Source of the DNA: an uncultured Kordiimonas sp.
GTDB lineage: Bacteria; Pseudomonadota; Alphaproteobacteria; Sphingomonadales; Kordiimonadaceae
Direction: 5' to 3'
DNA length: 64,000 nucleotides
Assembly: GCA_947503575.1 (NCBI GenBank)
Contig: CANNDZ010000001.1
Coordinates: forward strand, 186,001-250,000
Position numbers and translations under genes: made by a program. This document shows, in pieces, positions 46,301 through 54,973 of this stretch (its first letter is position 1; every line of letters begins with the position of its first letter). The notes under the pieces were generated by a model. The model made no database searches. It was not told the DNA's origin and saw nothing but the letters and a program-made list of their open reading frames with translations.

Positions 46301-48046
46301 TCACAAACCAACCAGATAGGATTGCCCCTCAGTAAAACCGGCGTCTATCAGGCCGGCACGAATATCCTCTGCAAAGACGCTCGCAATAATTACCAGGCTG
46401 GTGTTCGGGTCAAGGTGAACAGCACCTGTCTTTACGGGCAGAGCTTGAAGGTCACCCTGTAAGGCGGCGGCGTTGGTGCAAAAACCTGAGACTTTGACTC
46501 TGTGTTTTTCGAGAATGTGATGAAGGTAACGCCCGCGCCCACCTGTACCCCATATCCATATATCGCGCGCAGCGTACTTGCGTCGCACATAACGTGCAAA
46601 AAGCGCCTGACCATGCCGGGCTTGCTCGATAATTTTTTCATAAATCCGGATATTCGCGCCCACAACCTGTTCGGGTAAAACCAGACAAGACTTTTGAAAA
46701 CCATCCCTGCAGGGGTCAGGCACAGCAGACAATGTTTCTGATTGCTGCCATGGTGACACGGTGACTTCTTCAACCGGAACCTCCGCTTTAGAACAGCCCC
46801 AATGTTGATCGTTAAAGGTCAAAGCACCGCCCTTAAACACCATATATCGCTCAAAGGCCCAAAGTTCATAGATGGAAAGATGAGTCAGCGCTTTTCCTGA
46901 CCCAGATTCATAGAATCCCGGCTTCACCTCCACACCCATTTTATGATCGATATGATAATGGAGACAGTCATCATCAAAAACATGTTCTGAAATGCCAGCG
47001 TTTTTTGCTGTGATGGCCAAAAGACTGTCCAAATGAAAAATAAAGCCGTCCAGTTCCATATAACCACGAACAGTGTGCCAGTCATTCCGGTGCATTAACT
47101 GAAAATCACCGCACTGCTGATAGTGCAGATTTGGCAAAGACTGCCAACCGACTCGGTATACCTCTTTGGCTACACGCAGCGTTATAGTTTTAACCCCCTG
47201 CTGCCAGCTCAGGTCATCGGCACTAAAAAGGTCGTAAAGAGACGTCAAGGCCGTACGATTCGAACCTGGCGTCACAGGGCCTTCCTGATAGTGGGTGCGC
47301 AGGGCTTTTTCGTCCGCAACAGCAAGCACATTAGCCGGATCTGTCAGATCAAGAATATCGTCGTTCACATCACAGCGATGCGACCGATACAGATGACCTG
47401 ATTTCAATGCTTCAGAGGTCATCGCCAAAAATAGCTTTTCCGAGAAAAGAACGTCAATATTGGTCGCTAAAATAAAGGCTCCGCGTGCCCTGCGAATACC
47501 GACGTTTTTCGCAATCATCTGATACAAAGGCGTCACATCAGCCATGCCGTAGTTGTCGTGCGTTTCCTTCCCCACTGTCACAACAACAACAGATAAAAAA
47601 TGGTGGTCGGCAGGAAAAACAAAAGCATCCCGCAACGGTGCGCGCTCGACAGGCGGGTTCCACTCAACAATGACCAGTTCCACCCGGGTTTTAGTTTTTT
47701 CCGAAAGATACAAAATGTTGTCGATGAAACTCTGCGTGCGCTCCTGCATGCGATGCGAATGATTGTCGTTGCGGGTAGTCACAACAATAGAAAGCGGCAA
47801 GCCTGTGGTTTGCTCAACCAGCATACCATCACTACCAGCATCTCTTTTTGCTGACTCGCTGGCCATAGGCAAAAGGGGAATCTGGATTTCCATGGGCTGG
47901 AAGTAGGTTCTAAAAACACGATTATAAAGCTTGGAAACCTCGGTATTCATATGGCGGGTGCGGGTTAGCGTGGCATTCACAAAACTATGTGGCCACATCA
48001 CCTGGCTTTCGAGCTTTTCATGTTCCCGTGCAGAGAGGATTGGCAT
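46301..48046 (-). CDS. Glycosyltransferase-like protein with the same C-terminal domain
   Basis: 581 residues, last gene of the minus-strand glycan operon (20 bases after the fucose synthase gene). Residues about 80-330 resemble a family 2-type GT-A domain (LPLSIVVTTRNDNHSHRM, ELVIVEWNPP, ARGAFILATNIDVLFSEK with an N-D pair in place of the usual DxD, and FHLDSLLAITAKNAGI). The C-terminal unit DIWIWGTGGRGRYLHHIL...VKVSGFCTN matches that of the convergent gene at 44886. Substrate unknown. The two genes end 14 bases apart, tail to tail. Confidence 0.68.
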   Translation of the reverse strand: MPILSAREHEKLESQVMWPHSFVNATLTRTRHMNTEVSKLYNRVFRTYFQPMEIQIPLLPMASESAKRDAGSDGMLVEQTTGLPLSIVVTTRNDNHSHRMQERTQSFIDNILYLSEKTKTRVELVIVEWNPPVERAPLRDAFVFPADHHFLSVVVVTVGKETHDNYGMADVTPLYQMIAKNVGIRRARGAFILATNIDVLFSEKLFLAMTSEALKSGHLYRSHRCDVNDDILDLTDPANVLAVADEKALRTHYQEGPVTPGSNRTALTSLYDLFSADDLSWQQGVKTITLRVAKEVYRVGWQSLPNLHYQQCGDFQLMHRNDWHTVRGYMELDGFIFHLDSLLAITAKNAGISEHVFDDDCLHYHIDHKMGVEVKPGFYESGSGKALTHLSIYELWAFERYMVFKGGALTFNDQHWGCSKAEVPVEEVTVSPWQQSETLSAVPDPCRDGFQKSCLVLPEQVVGANIRIYEKIIEQARHGQALFARYVRRKYAARDIWIWGTGGRGRYLHHILEKHRVKVSGFCTNAAALQGDLQALPVKTGAVHLDPNTSLVIIASVFAEDIRAGLIDAGFTEGQSYLVGL

Positions 48047-48066
48047 AATCGTATAGAACCCTTAGC

Positions 48067-49002
48067 TTATTCAGCGGCCTGACTTGACAAATACCAGCGG
48101 TACATCTGTTTAAGCCCAGAGTTTAAATCTGTTGGAGCGCACCAACCAGTAGACTTCAAAATACTATTGTTCATTAATTTCCGGGGCGTGCCGTCTGGTT
48201 TTGTATGGTCAAATGACAACGCCCCTTCAAAACCAACTACAGATCGAATTTGGTCAGCGAGATCAGCCACAGAAACTTCATGACCTGAACCCACATTCAC
48301 CATGCCACCCTCTGTGTAGCTGCTCATTAAATGGATACAGGCATCTGCCAGGTCATCAGCGAAAATCAGCTCCCGCAGCGGACGCCCGGTGCCCCAAACA
48401 ACCACCGACCGGTCGTTGGCGACCTTCGCTGCATGAAAGCGCCGCATCATACCGGCCACGAGGTGCGAATGCTCGGGGTGGAAATTGTCATTGATGCCAT
48501 AAACATTGGACGGCATCACTGTAAAAGCATCGAAATCATGCTGCGCACGCAATGCATCGCACATAACCTTACCCGCAATTTTTGCCACCGCATATGGCAG
48601 GTTTGTTTCCTCAAGAGGGCCTGCTAAAAGGTCCTTTTCGTTAATCGGTTGAGGAGCTTCACGCGGGTATATGCAGCTTGAGCCCAAAAAAAGCAGTTTT
48701 TTTACACCTGCCCTAAATGCCTCGCCAATAACATTAGTTTGAATGCGCAGATTGGCTTCAATAAAATCACCACCAAACTGGACATTGGCCAGGATGCCGC
48801 CCACCTTTGCGGCCGCCAAAAAAACATATTCAACCTTATTGGATGAAAAAAACGCCTCTACATCCTGCTGGCGGTCAAGGGGAAGTTCAGCGTGCGTTCG
48901 TAACACCAGATTGTTGAAACCAGCGGATTGCAATTGACGGACAATTGCTGACCCAACCATTCCGGTATGCCCCGCTACATAAATGTTGCTATCTTTTTTC
49001 AT
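48067..49002 (-). CDS. fcl: GDP-L-fucose synthase
   Basis: Epimerase-reductase making GDP-L-fucose from GDP-4-keto-6-deoxymannose with NADPH. SDR motifs: VAGHTGMVGSAI (9-20), catalytic Ser in GSSCIYP (107-113), Tyr137/Lys141 in YAVAK, and family-specific VMPSNVYGINDNFHPEHSHLVAGMMRR. 311 residues. The partner GDP-mannose 4,6-dehydratase (gmd) is not in this window, so the substrate must be supplied from elsewhere or differs. Confidence 0.9.
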   Translation of the reverse strand: MKKDSNIYVAGHTGMVGSAIVRQLQSAGFNNLVLRTHAELPLDRQQDVEAFFSSNKVEYVFLAAAKVGGILANVQFGGDFIEANLRIQTNVIGEAFRAGVKKLLFLGSSCIYPREAPQPINEKDLLAGPLEETNLPYAVAKIAGKVMCDALRAQHDFDAFTVMPSNVYGINDNFHPEHSHLVAGMMRRFHAAKVANDRSVVVWGTGRPLRELIFADDLADACIHLMSSYTEGGMVNVGSGHEVSVADLADQIRSVVGFEGALSFDHTKPDGTPRKLMNNSILKSTGWCAPTDLNSGLKQMYRWYLSSQAAE

Positions 49003-49015
49003 ACAGGATCACCGA

Positions 49016-50011
49016 TCATAAAATATCGTTTTGACCGCTGCTGGCGGTATTTGCCAAATACCAATCGATAGTTCTTGACAGCCCTTCGTCAAGCGGGACC
49101 TCCGGCTGGTATCCCAAAGTGCGCATTTTACCGATATCGGGGCAGCGGGTAGGAGTTTCACCTGCTGGAGGCGCACTGGGGTCTGGCACCAACGACAGAT
49201 TCATTCCTTCACCAATTTTGGAAGCCAGTAGACCAATGGAAATCATGTCGTCATTGCCGATGTGATAAACATTGCGGTGATCGCCTTTTTCATACATGCA
49301 CAAGATGCCATCCACCAAATCATCAACATAGCAAAAGGCGCGGGTTTCTTCGCCGGACCCCTGAATTGGAAACACAAGTTTACTGCTATTTTGCTGCCGT
49401 GACAGGTCTTTAGCTCTCACTATGAACTGTGGAATTACATGCTTGAAGCCCATGTCCGGCCCATACACATTGTGAGGCCGGAAAACCTGCACTTTACGAA
49501 AATGATCTCGTCCGTAATTAAACGCAATAAGCTCTGAAATGATTTTCGAGCCGCCGTAAGAATATCGGGGATTCAGACTATCCGGCAACATCAGCGCTAC
49601 GCCCTCGCCCGTGGGCACGGTTGGTGGTGTTTGATATACCTCTGCAGACGAGGCAACAACCAAATCTGGCACATTTGCTTTCTGGCACGCTTCAACAGCA
49701 GCCAAGGCACCACGCAAACCAACATCAAGCACCAACTCGGGGTGTTGGTAGAAATTCTCGGTGCCGTTTACGGCGGCCAGATGAAACATCACGTCACACC
49801 CGCGAGCCGCATCCGTAAGTCTGTCAGTGTCCCGAACATCAACCTCTTGCAGGTTGATGTCTTGTTGCACGTGTTTCAGTCGGGCAGGAGCGCCCCTGGT
49901 CATGTTATCGACAACAGTGACCGACCAACCGAGCGACACCATTTTCCGGGTAAGGTACGACCCGATAAAGCCGCTGCCGCCCGTGATAATAACTTTTAGC
50001 GGTACGGGCAT
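49016..50011 (-). CDS. NAD-dependent nucleotide-sugar epimerase/dehydratase
   Basis: Extended SDR protein of 331 residues. Rossmann motif TGGSGFIGSY (10-19), HLAA at 77-80, catalytic Ser/Tyr/Lys in ASSAEVYQ and YGGSK (Tyr152, Lys156), FRPHNVYGPDM and the C-terminal RCPDIGKMRTLGYQPEVPLDEGL. The last is typical of UDP-glucuronate decarboxylases and 4-epimerases, so a UDP-sugar substrate made by the adjacent dehydrogenase is plausible. ATG overlaps the dehydrogenase TGA by one base (TGATG), indicating coupling. Exact product unknown. Confidence 0.85.
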   Translation of the reverse strand: MPVPLKVIITGGSGFIGSYLTRKMVSLGWSVTVVDNMTRGAPARLKHVQQDINLQEVDVRDTDRLTDAARGCDVMFHLAAVNGTENFYQHPELVLDVGLRGALAAVEACQKANVPDLVVASSAEVYQTPPTVPTGEGVALMLPDSLNPRYSYGGSKIISELIAFNYGRDHFRKVQVFRPHNVYGPDMGFKHVIPQFIVRAKDLSRQQNSSKLVFPIQGSGEETRAFCYVDDLVDGILCMYEKGDHRNVYHIGNDDMISIGLLASKIGEGMNLSLVPDPSAPPAGETPTRCPDIGKMRTLGYQPEVPLDEGLSRTIDWYLANTASSGQNDIL

Positions 50012-51324
50012 CAGGTGTTCCCCACGGCGTAGTATAATCTGCCGCCATTGCTCAGGTTATTGGTCGAGAAATGGTTCCAATAGTCATATATAAAGCCATC
50101 GCCGGTCATTTCTTCGACCATCTGATTGGGTGCCCAGGTCTTGAAGCGAGGGTGATTGTTAGTGATAACAGCAATGTCGGCACCAGCAATGACTTCCCGG
50201 ATTGACCCACTTGCCGAACAGTCTTTAAAGCCCGCCTCCAGCTTCGCAGGTTCAATAACCGGATCAAACAAGCGGATGGTGGCTTTCGGAAATTTTCGGC
50301 GCAAGCTTTCGATCACACGCACAGACATAGCGCCGCGCAAATCATCTGTTTCGGGCACACCCTTAAAAGCTATACCCATAACCGCAATTATGCCTGTTTC
50401 CTCAACCCCGCGGCGGTTCGCTTCAGCGTGGATAAAGTCTACTGTTTCGTCAGGTTGGCGTTCGTTCACCAATCGGGAAGCCGACGTTATTTCAAGCGTC
50501 AGCCCTTTCTCGAATGCACTCGCAGCCAATATATGAGGGTCCTTTTCAAGGCATGGCCCTCCTACCAGACCGGGCAACGCGACATTGGTGCGTTCATACC
50601 CAAGCTTACCTCCATTGATAACTTCCATGGCGTTAACCGAATAGGCTTCACACAACCGCGCCACTTCATTGGCAAAAGCAAACTGAACGTCCCTGTAGGT
50701 GTTATCAACAAGTTTTAGAATCTCCGCCGCCTCCCATGAAGACAGTCTAACAATCGCATTGGTCAGCTTGGAAAACAACGCCTCAGCTTTTTCGTGGGCA
50801 CCCGCGCTCTCGGCGCCAATAACCTGAGGAAGCCGACCAAGCTCTTCCATCGCCCTACCTTCAAGGGTTCGCTCCGGGCACATGGCCAGGTGAAAGTCTT
50901 TTCCTGTTGTCTGCAGCAACGGGAAGACAATGTTGCGGCAGGTGCCTGCTTGCACTGTAGACCGCAATACAACCAGCGAACCATCGGTAAGATGATCAAG
51001 GACATCGCATGTTGCCGACCGAATAAAGTCCAGGTTGATGTCGCCTTTCCCATTAAGCGGCGTACCGACAGTGATGATAAAAATACCGTCGATTTCATCG
51101 TCAGCATCAATAGCGGTTTTGGCGACCAGATCACCCCTCGCAACACGATGCGACATCACTTCCGCCAGCCCGTCCTCTTGAAAGTGAGGCACGCCCCGGT
51201 TGGTTTTCTCCACAACGTCAGAGCGTTTTTCAACGCCCAAAACCTTCATGCCTTTGTTTGCGAAAGCTGTGGCGAGGGTGAGGCCGACGTAACCAAGACC
51301 AACAATACAAATGTCAAACTTCAT
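50011..51324 (-). CDS. Nucleotide-sugar dehydrogenase (UDP-glucose/GDP-mannose dehydrogenase family)
   Basis: 437-residue NAD+-dependent four-electron dehydrogenase that makes a uronic acid nucleotide sugar. N-terminal Rossmann motif GLGYVG (9-14), TVGTP (85-89), STVQAGT (122-128), central helix EILKLVDNTYRD (Lys204, Asn208) and catalytic Cys258 in GGPCLEKDPH. The C-terminal domain carries IAVMGIAFKGVPETDDLR. Resembles WecC/WbpA-like UDP-HexNAc 6-dehydrogenases more than Ugd, but the donor cannot be decided from motifs. Upstream of the epimerase, which likely acts on its product. Confidence 0.88.
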   Translation of the reverse strand: MKFDICIVGLGYVGLTLATAFANKGMKVLGVEKRSDVVEKTNRGVPHFQEDGLAEVMSHRVARGDLVAKTAIDADDEIDGIFIITVGTPLNGKGDINLDFIRSATCDVLDHLTDGSLVVLRSTVQAGTCRNIVFPLLQTTGKDFHLAMCPERTLEGRAMEELGRLPQVIGAESAGAHEKAEALFSKLTNAIVRLSSWEAAEILKLVDNTYRDVQFAFANEVARLCEAYSVNAMEVINGGKLGYERTNVALPGLVGGPCLEKDPHILAASAFEKGLTLEITSASRLVNERQPDETVDFIHAEANRRGVEETGIIAVMGIAFKGVPETDDLRGAMSVRVIESLRRKFPKATIRLFDPVIEPAKLEAGFKDCSASGSIREVIAGADIAVITNNHPRFKTWAPNQMVEEMTGDGFIYDYWNHFSTNNLSNGGRLYYAVGNT

Positions 51325-51342
51325 GCTTACTAAACCCCCGCA

Positions 51343-52164
51343 CTAAGTACGCGGGGTGTCCTTTGATAAAAAGCGATGTTTCGGCAAACATACCAAATCC
51401 CAACTTCCACCCGACATTGGGCGCTCGAAGGTGTATGGTGTAAGGCTTGTTACCTTGCCTTTGTCTTGCTCATCGTCACAGTTGATCTCGAAAAAGATAT
51501 AGTTATCGTCAAATAATGGAAGAAAGTCTTTTGGGTCCACACCGATATGCCGCATCCGGCCCTCGACCCACTCCATAATGATAATCGGCTGGAACCTGTT
51601 AAGAAGACCCAGTCCACCGCGCAATACTTCAATCTCAAACCCCTCAACGTCAATCTTAATGAAGTCAAGGCGGTCCAACCCCAGCAAAACGTCATCCAAA
51701 CGGCGAACCTGAACTTCTGTGGGCACCACTTTATCTTTCAAAGTGCCTTCGATTTTTTCATTGGCTGCAAGTGAGTGATTTCCTTGCTCAAACTCACCCT
51801 CACGTATGACATTCATCATCTGTTTTTGATTGACGTTACCGAGGGCATACGGATGGGTGCGCACATTTTCAATGCCGTTCAGGTGCAAGTTGGTCACCAG
51901 CTTATTGTAGTTAAAGACCACAGGCTCAAAAGCATGGACCAGCCCTTCTTCACCAACAATTTGCGACAGACAAACAGTATGGAACCCGCTGTTCGCGCCG
52001 ATATCAAGCGCCGTATCTCCCGGTCGCACAAACCGGCGAAAAAGATACTGAAGTTTTGGCTCCAACCGTCCACGCATACCGATCACAGCGCGGTCTTCCA
52101 GCGAGTTCACATGGAGGTTGTATGCTGTGCCATCATATTCATGAAATTCATATTCGCGTTTCAT
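51343..52164 (-). CDS. FkbM family methyltransferase
   Basis: 273-residue SAM-dependent methyltransferase. Motif I DIGANSGFHTVCLSQ (54-68), acidic motif VHAFEPVVFNYNKL, motif FIKIDVEGFEIEVLRGG and IIIMEWVEG are diagnostic of FkbM, whose members O-methylate sugars or polyketides. A long N-terminal lead (about 48 residues, EYEFHEYDGTAYNL) precedes the fold. In the middle of the glycan operon, so it probably methylates a sugar of the surface polysaccharide. Confidence 0.9.
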   Translation of the reverse strand: MKREYEFHEYDGTAYNLHVNSLEDRAVIGMRGRLEPKLQYLFRRFVRPGDTALDIGANSGFHTVCLSQIVGEEGLVHAFEPVVFNYNKLVTNLHLNGIENVRTHPYALGNVNQKQMMNVIREGEFEQGNHSLAANEKIEGTLKDKVVPTEVQVRRLDDVLLGLDRLDFIKIDVEGFEIEVLRGGLGLLNRFQPIIIMEWVEGRMRHIGVDPKDFLPLFDDNYIFFEINCDDEQDKGKVTSLTPYTFERPMSGGSWDLVCLPKHRFLSKDTPRT

Positions 52165-52191
52165 GTTTGTCCCTGATTAACTGAGCTTTGA

Positions 52192-53445
52192 TTAAACTTT
52201 GTAATACCTTAGCAATTCCTGTGCCGAAAAGATGCCTTCATCACTAAAGAACGCTGAACTTGGAGAGTTCAACTGATCGACTTGGTCAACCACTTTAGAT
52301 AGATAGGCCTCCAAGGCACCTCTACGGCACATCAATGATGACGGAAAGGCATAGCGATGAAAAACCCAATTCAGAAAAGCCTTTGCCTTCATAGAGGGTG
52401 GGTTGTCAATTGACTGGCCAATATGTTCGTAGGTCGGCGTATAATGTCGATAATAGCATTCCGGACTGGTAAACCAATGCTTGCCCCAGAAAACCGCCTG
52501 TTGTCCAACCGTTGATGTCACCGCGATCACACCGTCCGCGTAGGGAACCAGCATTTGGGTATAATATGCCTCATATAAATGGCCCGGCACCAACACAAGG
52601 TTGGAATACGCTGATTGCAGCTTCTGCACCCGATGCTCAGAAATGCCATGATCTGGTCGATTGTGCACTCTAGGACAAAACACAATTGCCACGTGAGGTG
52701 GGGTATGCCGAAGCACGTCTTCCAGCAAATCCCCTATCCTTTCAAACCGGGTGTACGGCGAGTAGAAAAAGTTTTGATACTGAGCAGCAAACAGCAGAAC
52801 ACCGCCGCCAAACTGCATACGAACTGACCTTATAAACTGCTCCCATGGACCGTCGAATTGATAAAATGCTGGCTTCAGTGCCGCCCGGATATCTGAGATC
52901 ACGCCTTCAAGGCGATGACCGCTATCAAGGATACTTTTTGAGAACTTACCGACAACGCTATCTGCTCCGTATGCCAAAGGGTCGAAAAAAACTGTTGGGG
53001 GGTAGGGCATTCGATTTAAAGGACCTACTTCCATGTAAAAAGCATGGGTTGACGGCAACATAGCCTGAACCCAGGGTTCCGGCATACGGTGAACTACAGC
53101 GTCAGGCCAAAACCCGCACGGGAATACACGCGCCAATATGATATTGATCCTCGACTTTTGCTGATTACGACTGCGAAGATAAACAACATCCTCATCGCCA
53201 ATATAATGTATATTTTCGCTCGAAACCGCCTTCATGGGGCCAACCTGAGTAGCTTCTTCCACTAGTGGCGCCAACGCATCACCAAATAGAAAATGTACCT
53301 CAAGACCGCTGTTTGTGTTGTTTGAGGCCACTTGATTCCAGAATGGAACAAAAGCCCACAGGTTCATTTCCTGGCCGCGACGATGATTGTCCAAGTGGAA
53401 CTGAATAACGCTCCTAGGCATATAATGAATAATCAGGACTTTCAT
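52192..53445 (-). CDS. Capsule-type transferase-like protein, paralogue B
   Basis: 417-residue protein of unknown exact family, paralogous to the adjacent upstream gene. Shared features: start MKVLIIHYMPRSVIQF; YSPYTRFERIGDLLEDVL; AIVFCPRVHN; and YYTQMLVPYADGVIAVTSTV followed by G-QAVFWGKHWFTSPECYY. The last resembles the donor-binding signature (STVG...A...GK) of capsule-synthesis GT-B proteins such as KpsS/KpsC and related CDP-glycerol or sialyl-type transferases. ATG 53445 is chosen because AGGA lies 9 bases upstream; earlier frames start at 53490. Inferred role: adding a residue to a surface glycan. Confidence 0.62.
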   Translation of the reverse strand: MKVLIIHYMPRSVIQFHLDNHRRGQEMNLWAFVPFWNQVASNNTNSGLEVHFLFGDALAPLVEEATQVGPMKAVSSENIHYIGDEDVVYLRSRNQQKSRINIILARVFPCGFWPDAVVHRMPEPWVQAMLPSTHAFYMEVGPLNRMPYPPTVFFDPLAYGADSVVGKFSKSILDSGHRLEGVISDIRAALKPAFYQFDGPWEQFIRSVRMQFGGGVLLFAAQYQNFFYSPYTRFERIGDLLEDVLRHTPPHVAIVFCPRVHNRPDHGISEHRVQKLQSAYSNLVLVPGHLYEAYYTQMLVPYADGVIAVTSTVGQQAVFWGKHWFTSPECYYRHYTPTYEHIGQSIDNPPSMKAKAFLNWVFHRYAFPSSLMCRRGALEAYLSKVVDQVDQLNSPSSAFFSDEGIFSAQELLRYYKV

Positions 53446-53493
53446 TTCAGGCATTCCTAGCTGTCGGGGTCTTGTGCCCAAAGCGCGCAAGTA

Positions 53494-54795
53494 TCACAGT
53501 GAGATAATCTCAATCACTTGCCCACGATTATGCCGATCATCGATGCGCGCGTAGCAGGAAAGGACCTGATTAAAGAAGCCGGGGACACCCTCTAGTTCTT
53601 CTCGCAACAAGCGCAGATAGCTGGCGGGACTTTCAGCCCTGCTTATATGCGCTACTGACAATATAGCGGCCAGCAGTTCCGGATTTGATAACATCAGATT
53701 TGGTATCCAGAAATACTGGGTCATCCAATTGACATAGTCGACTGTGTCCTTTGATACGCCGGTTTTAAGGCTGCTTTTGATGTGCTCATAACTTGGAGTA
53801 ATATCAACATAAAAGCATTCTGGGCTTGTAAACCAGTGCTTACCCCACAACGCAGCCTGGAGGCCAACTGTTGACGTAACAGCAATCACGCCGTCCACAT
53901 GCGGCACCAGCATTTGCGTATAGTATGGCCACATCAGGTCTTCGGGAAACACCAGAACATTGTCATGGCGGGCTTGCAGGTCTGCCCAGTCGGCATACGA
54001 TATGGGGAAGGCCCGGAAGTTGTGCGCGCGCGGGCAAATGACTATGGCGGTATCGGTGGGGCAGTGGTCCAGGGCATCCTGCACCAACTCCAGCAAAGAC
54101 GGGTGTCGTGTATAAGGACTGTATCGCGGTGATGCGTACTGTACTGCTAACAGTAAAGTATTTTTGTAGCGGGCCCCTATCTGATCCAGATACTCTCGCG
54201 CGCCTGCTGGTATGGCATCGAACGCTGGAGTAGCGAGAGAGCGTATTTTATCCAGCAAATCAGGAAGGCCAGATGTTAGGTCGTTCTTCGCCTCCACAAA
54301 ACCTGGCACAATTTTCTCACAATCGAATGAGTAAGGGTCGAAGAAAAAGGTGCCAGGATAAGGAGGCCGCGAATAAGCTCCGACCTCAATCCCGAGTAGG
54401 GCTGCATCTGGAAACAGACTGCGCAACCTTTTCAGGTCGTCGTGCGCCACAATAATGTCAGGGCAATAATCGCCCATTCCGAAAGACGTAAGAAGGCAAG
54501 CATTATCATCTGCGTTGGAAGCGTCATCCCAAAGGGCATCGAAATCCTGCTCCATAAGGCAGTATTTTTCAGCCCTTCTTACATTCTGCAGTTTTTCTAG
54601 TGCTTTTTGCCGGTCAAGAAGGGGAAGAAAGGCCTCGCTCAGCAAATACCGGATTTCTATGTCAAATGATTCCAACTTTGGGGACATCCGGTTCCAAAAC
54701 CCCAAGAAACCCCAATAGTTTTCTTCCTGCCCTTCAACACTGAGCATTTGGTTGATCGTCGAAGAATGCATTGTATGAACAACCAACACTTTCAT
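53494..54795 (-). CDS. Capsule-type transferase-like protein, paralogue A
   Basis: 433 residues, first gene of the minus-strand operon (GAGG 6 bases before ATG 54795). It matches paralogue B along its length: MKVLVVHTMHSSTINQ, SPYTRHPSLLELVQDALDH, AIVICPRAHNF, YYTQMLVPHVDGVIAVTSTV then G-QAALWGKHWFTSPECFY. The middle parts differ more, so the duplication is old. GT-B-like donor-site signature as in capsule polysaccharide proteins; no transmembrane segment. Function inferred only from the motif and from sugar-nucleotide neighbours. Confidence 0.65.
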   Translation of the reverse strand: MKVLVVHTMHSSTINQMLSVEGQEENYWGFLGFWNRMSPKLESFDIEIRYLLSEAFLPLLDRQKALEKLQNVRRAEKYCLMEQDFDALWDDASNADDNACLLTSFGMGDYCPDIIVAHDDLKRLRSLFPDAALLGIEVGAYSRPPYPGTFFFDPYSFDCEKIVPGFVEAKNDLTSGLPDLLDKIRSLATPAFDAIPAGAREYLDQIGARYKNTLLLAVQYASPRYSPYTRHPSLLELVQDALDHCPTDTAIVICPRAHNFRAFPISYADWADLQARHDNVLVFPEDLMWPYYTQMLVPHVDGVIAVTSTVGLQAALWGKHWFTSPECFYVDITPSYEHIKSSLKTGVSKDTVDYVNWMTQYFWIPNLMLSNPELLAAILSVAHISRAESPASYLRLLREELEGVPGFFNQVLSCYARIDDRHNRGQVIEIISL

Positions 54796-54973
54796 GGCTC
54801 ACCTCTTGCATTCTGGAAGAAACATCAAAAAACAAATTTGTTTTAGAAGGTGGCAGCTTAGACCGGGCTTGTTAATTTTTGCAAAACCTATGTAAGCTAC
54901 CGCAATATAAAAATATTTTTTTGCTTGCTAAGCCACTTTTAAAAGCCGCCACAGAGATCAGAAAAGACTACAC
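54796..54973. promoter_or_regulatory. AT-rich divergent region between two glycan operons
   Basis: 178-base spacer, clearly richer in A/T than its surroundings, that must hold both promoters. It contains AATAT-AAAA-ATATT (54904-54917). No convincing -35/-10 pair was found. Confidence 0.35.
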
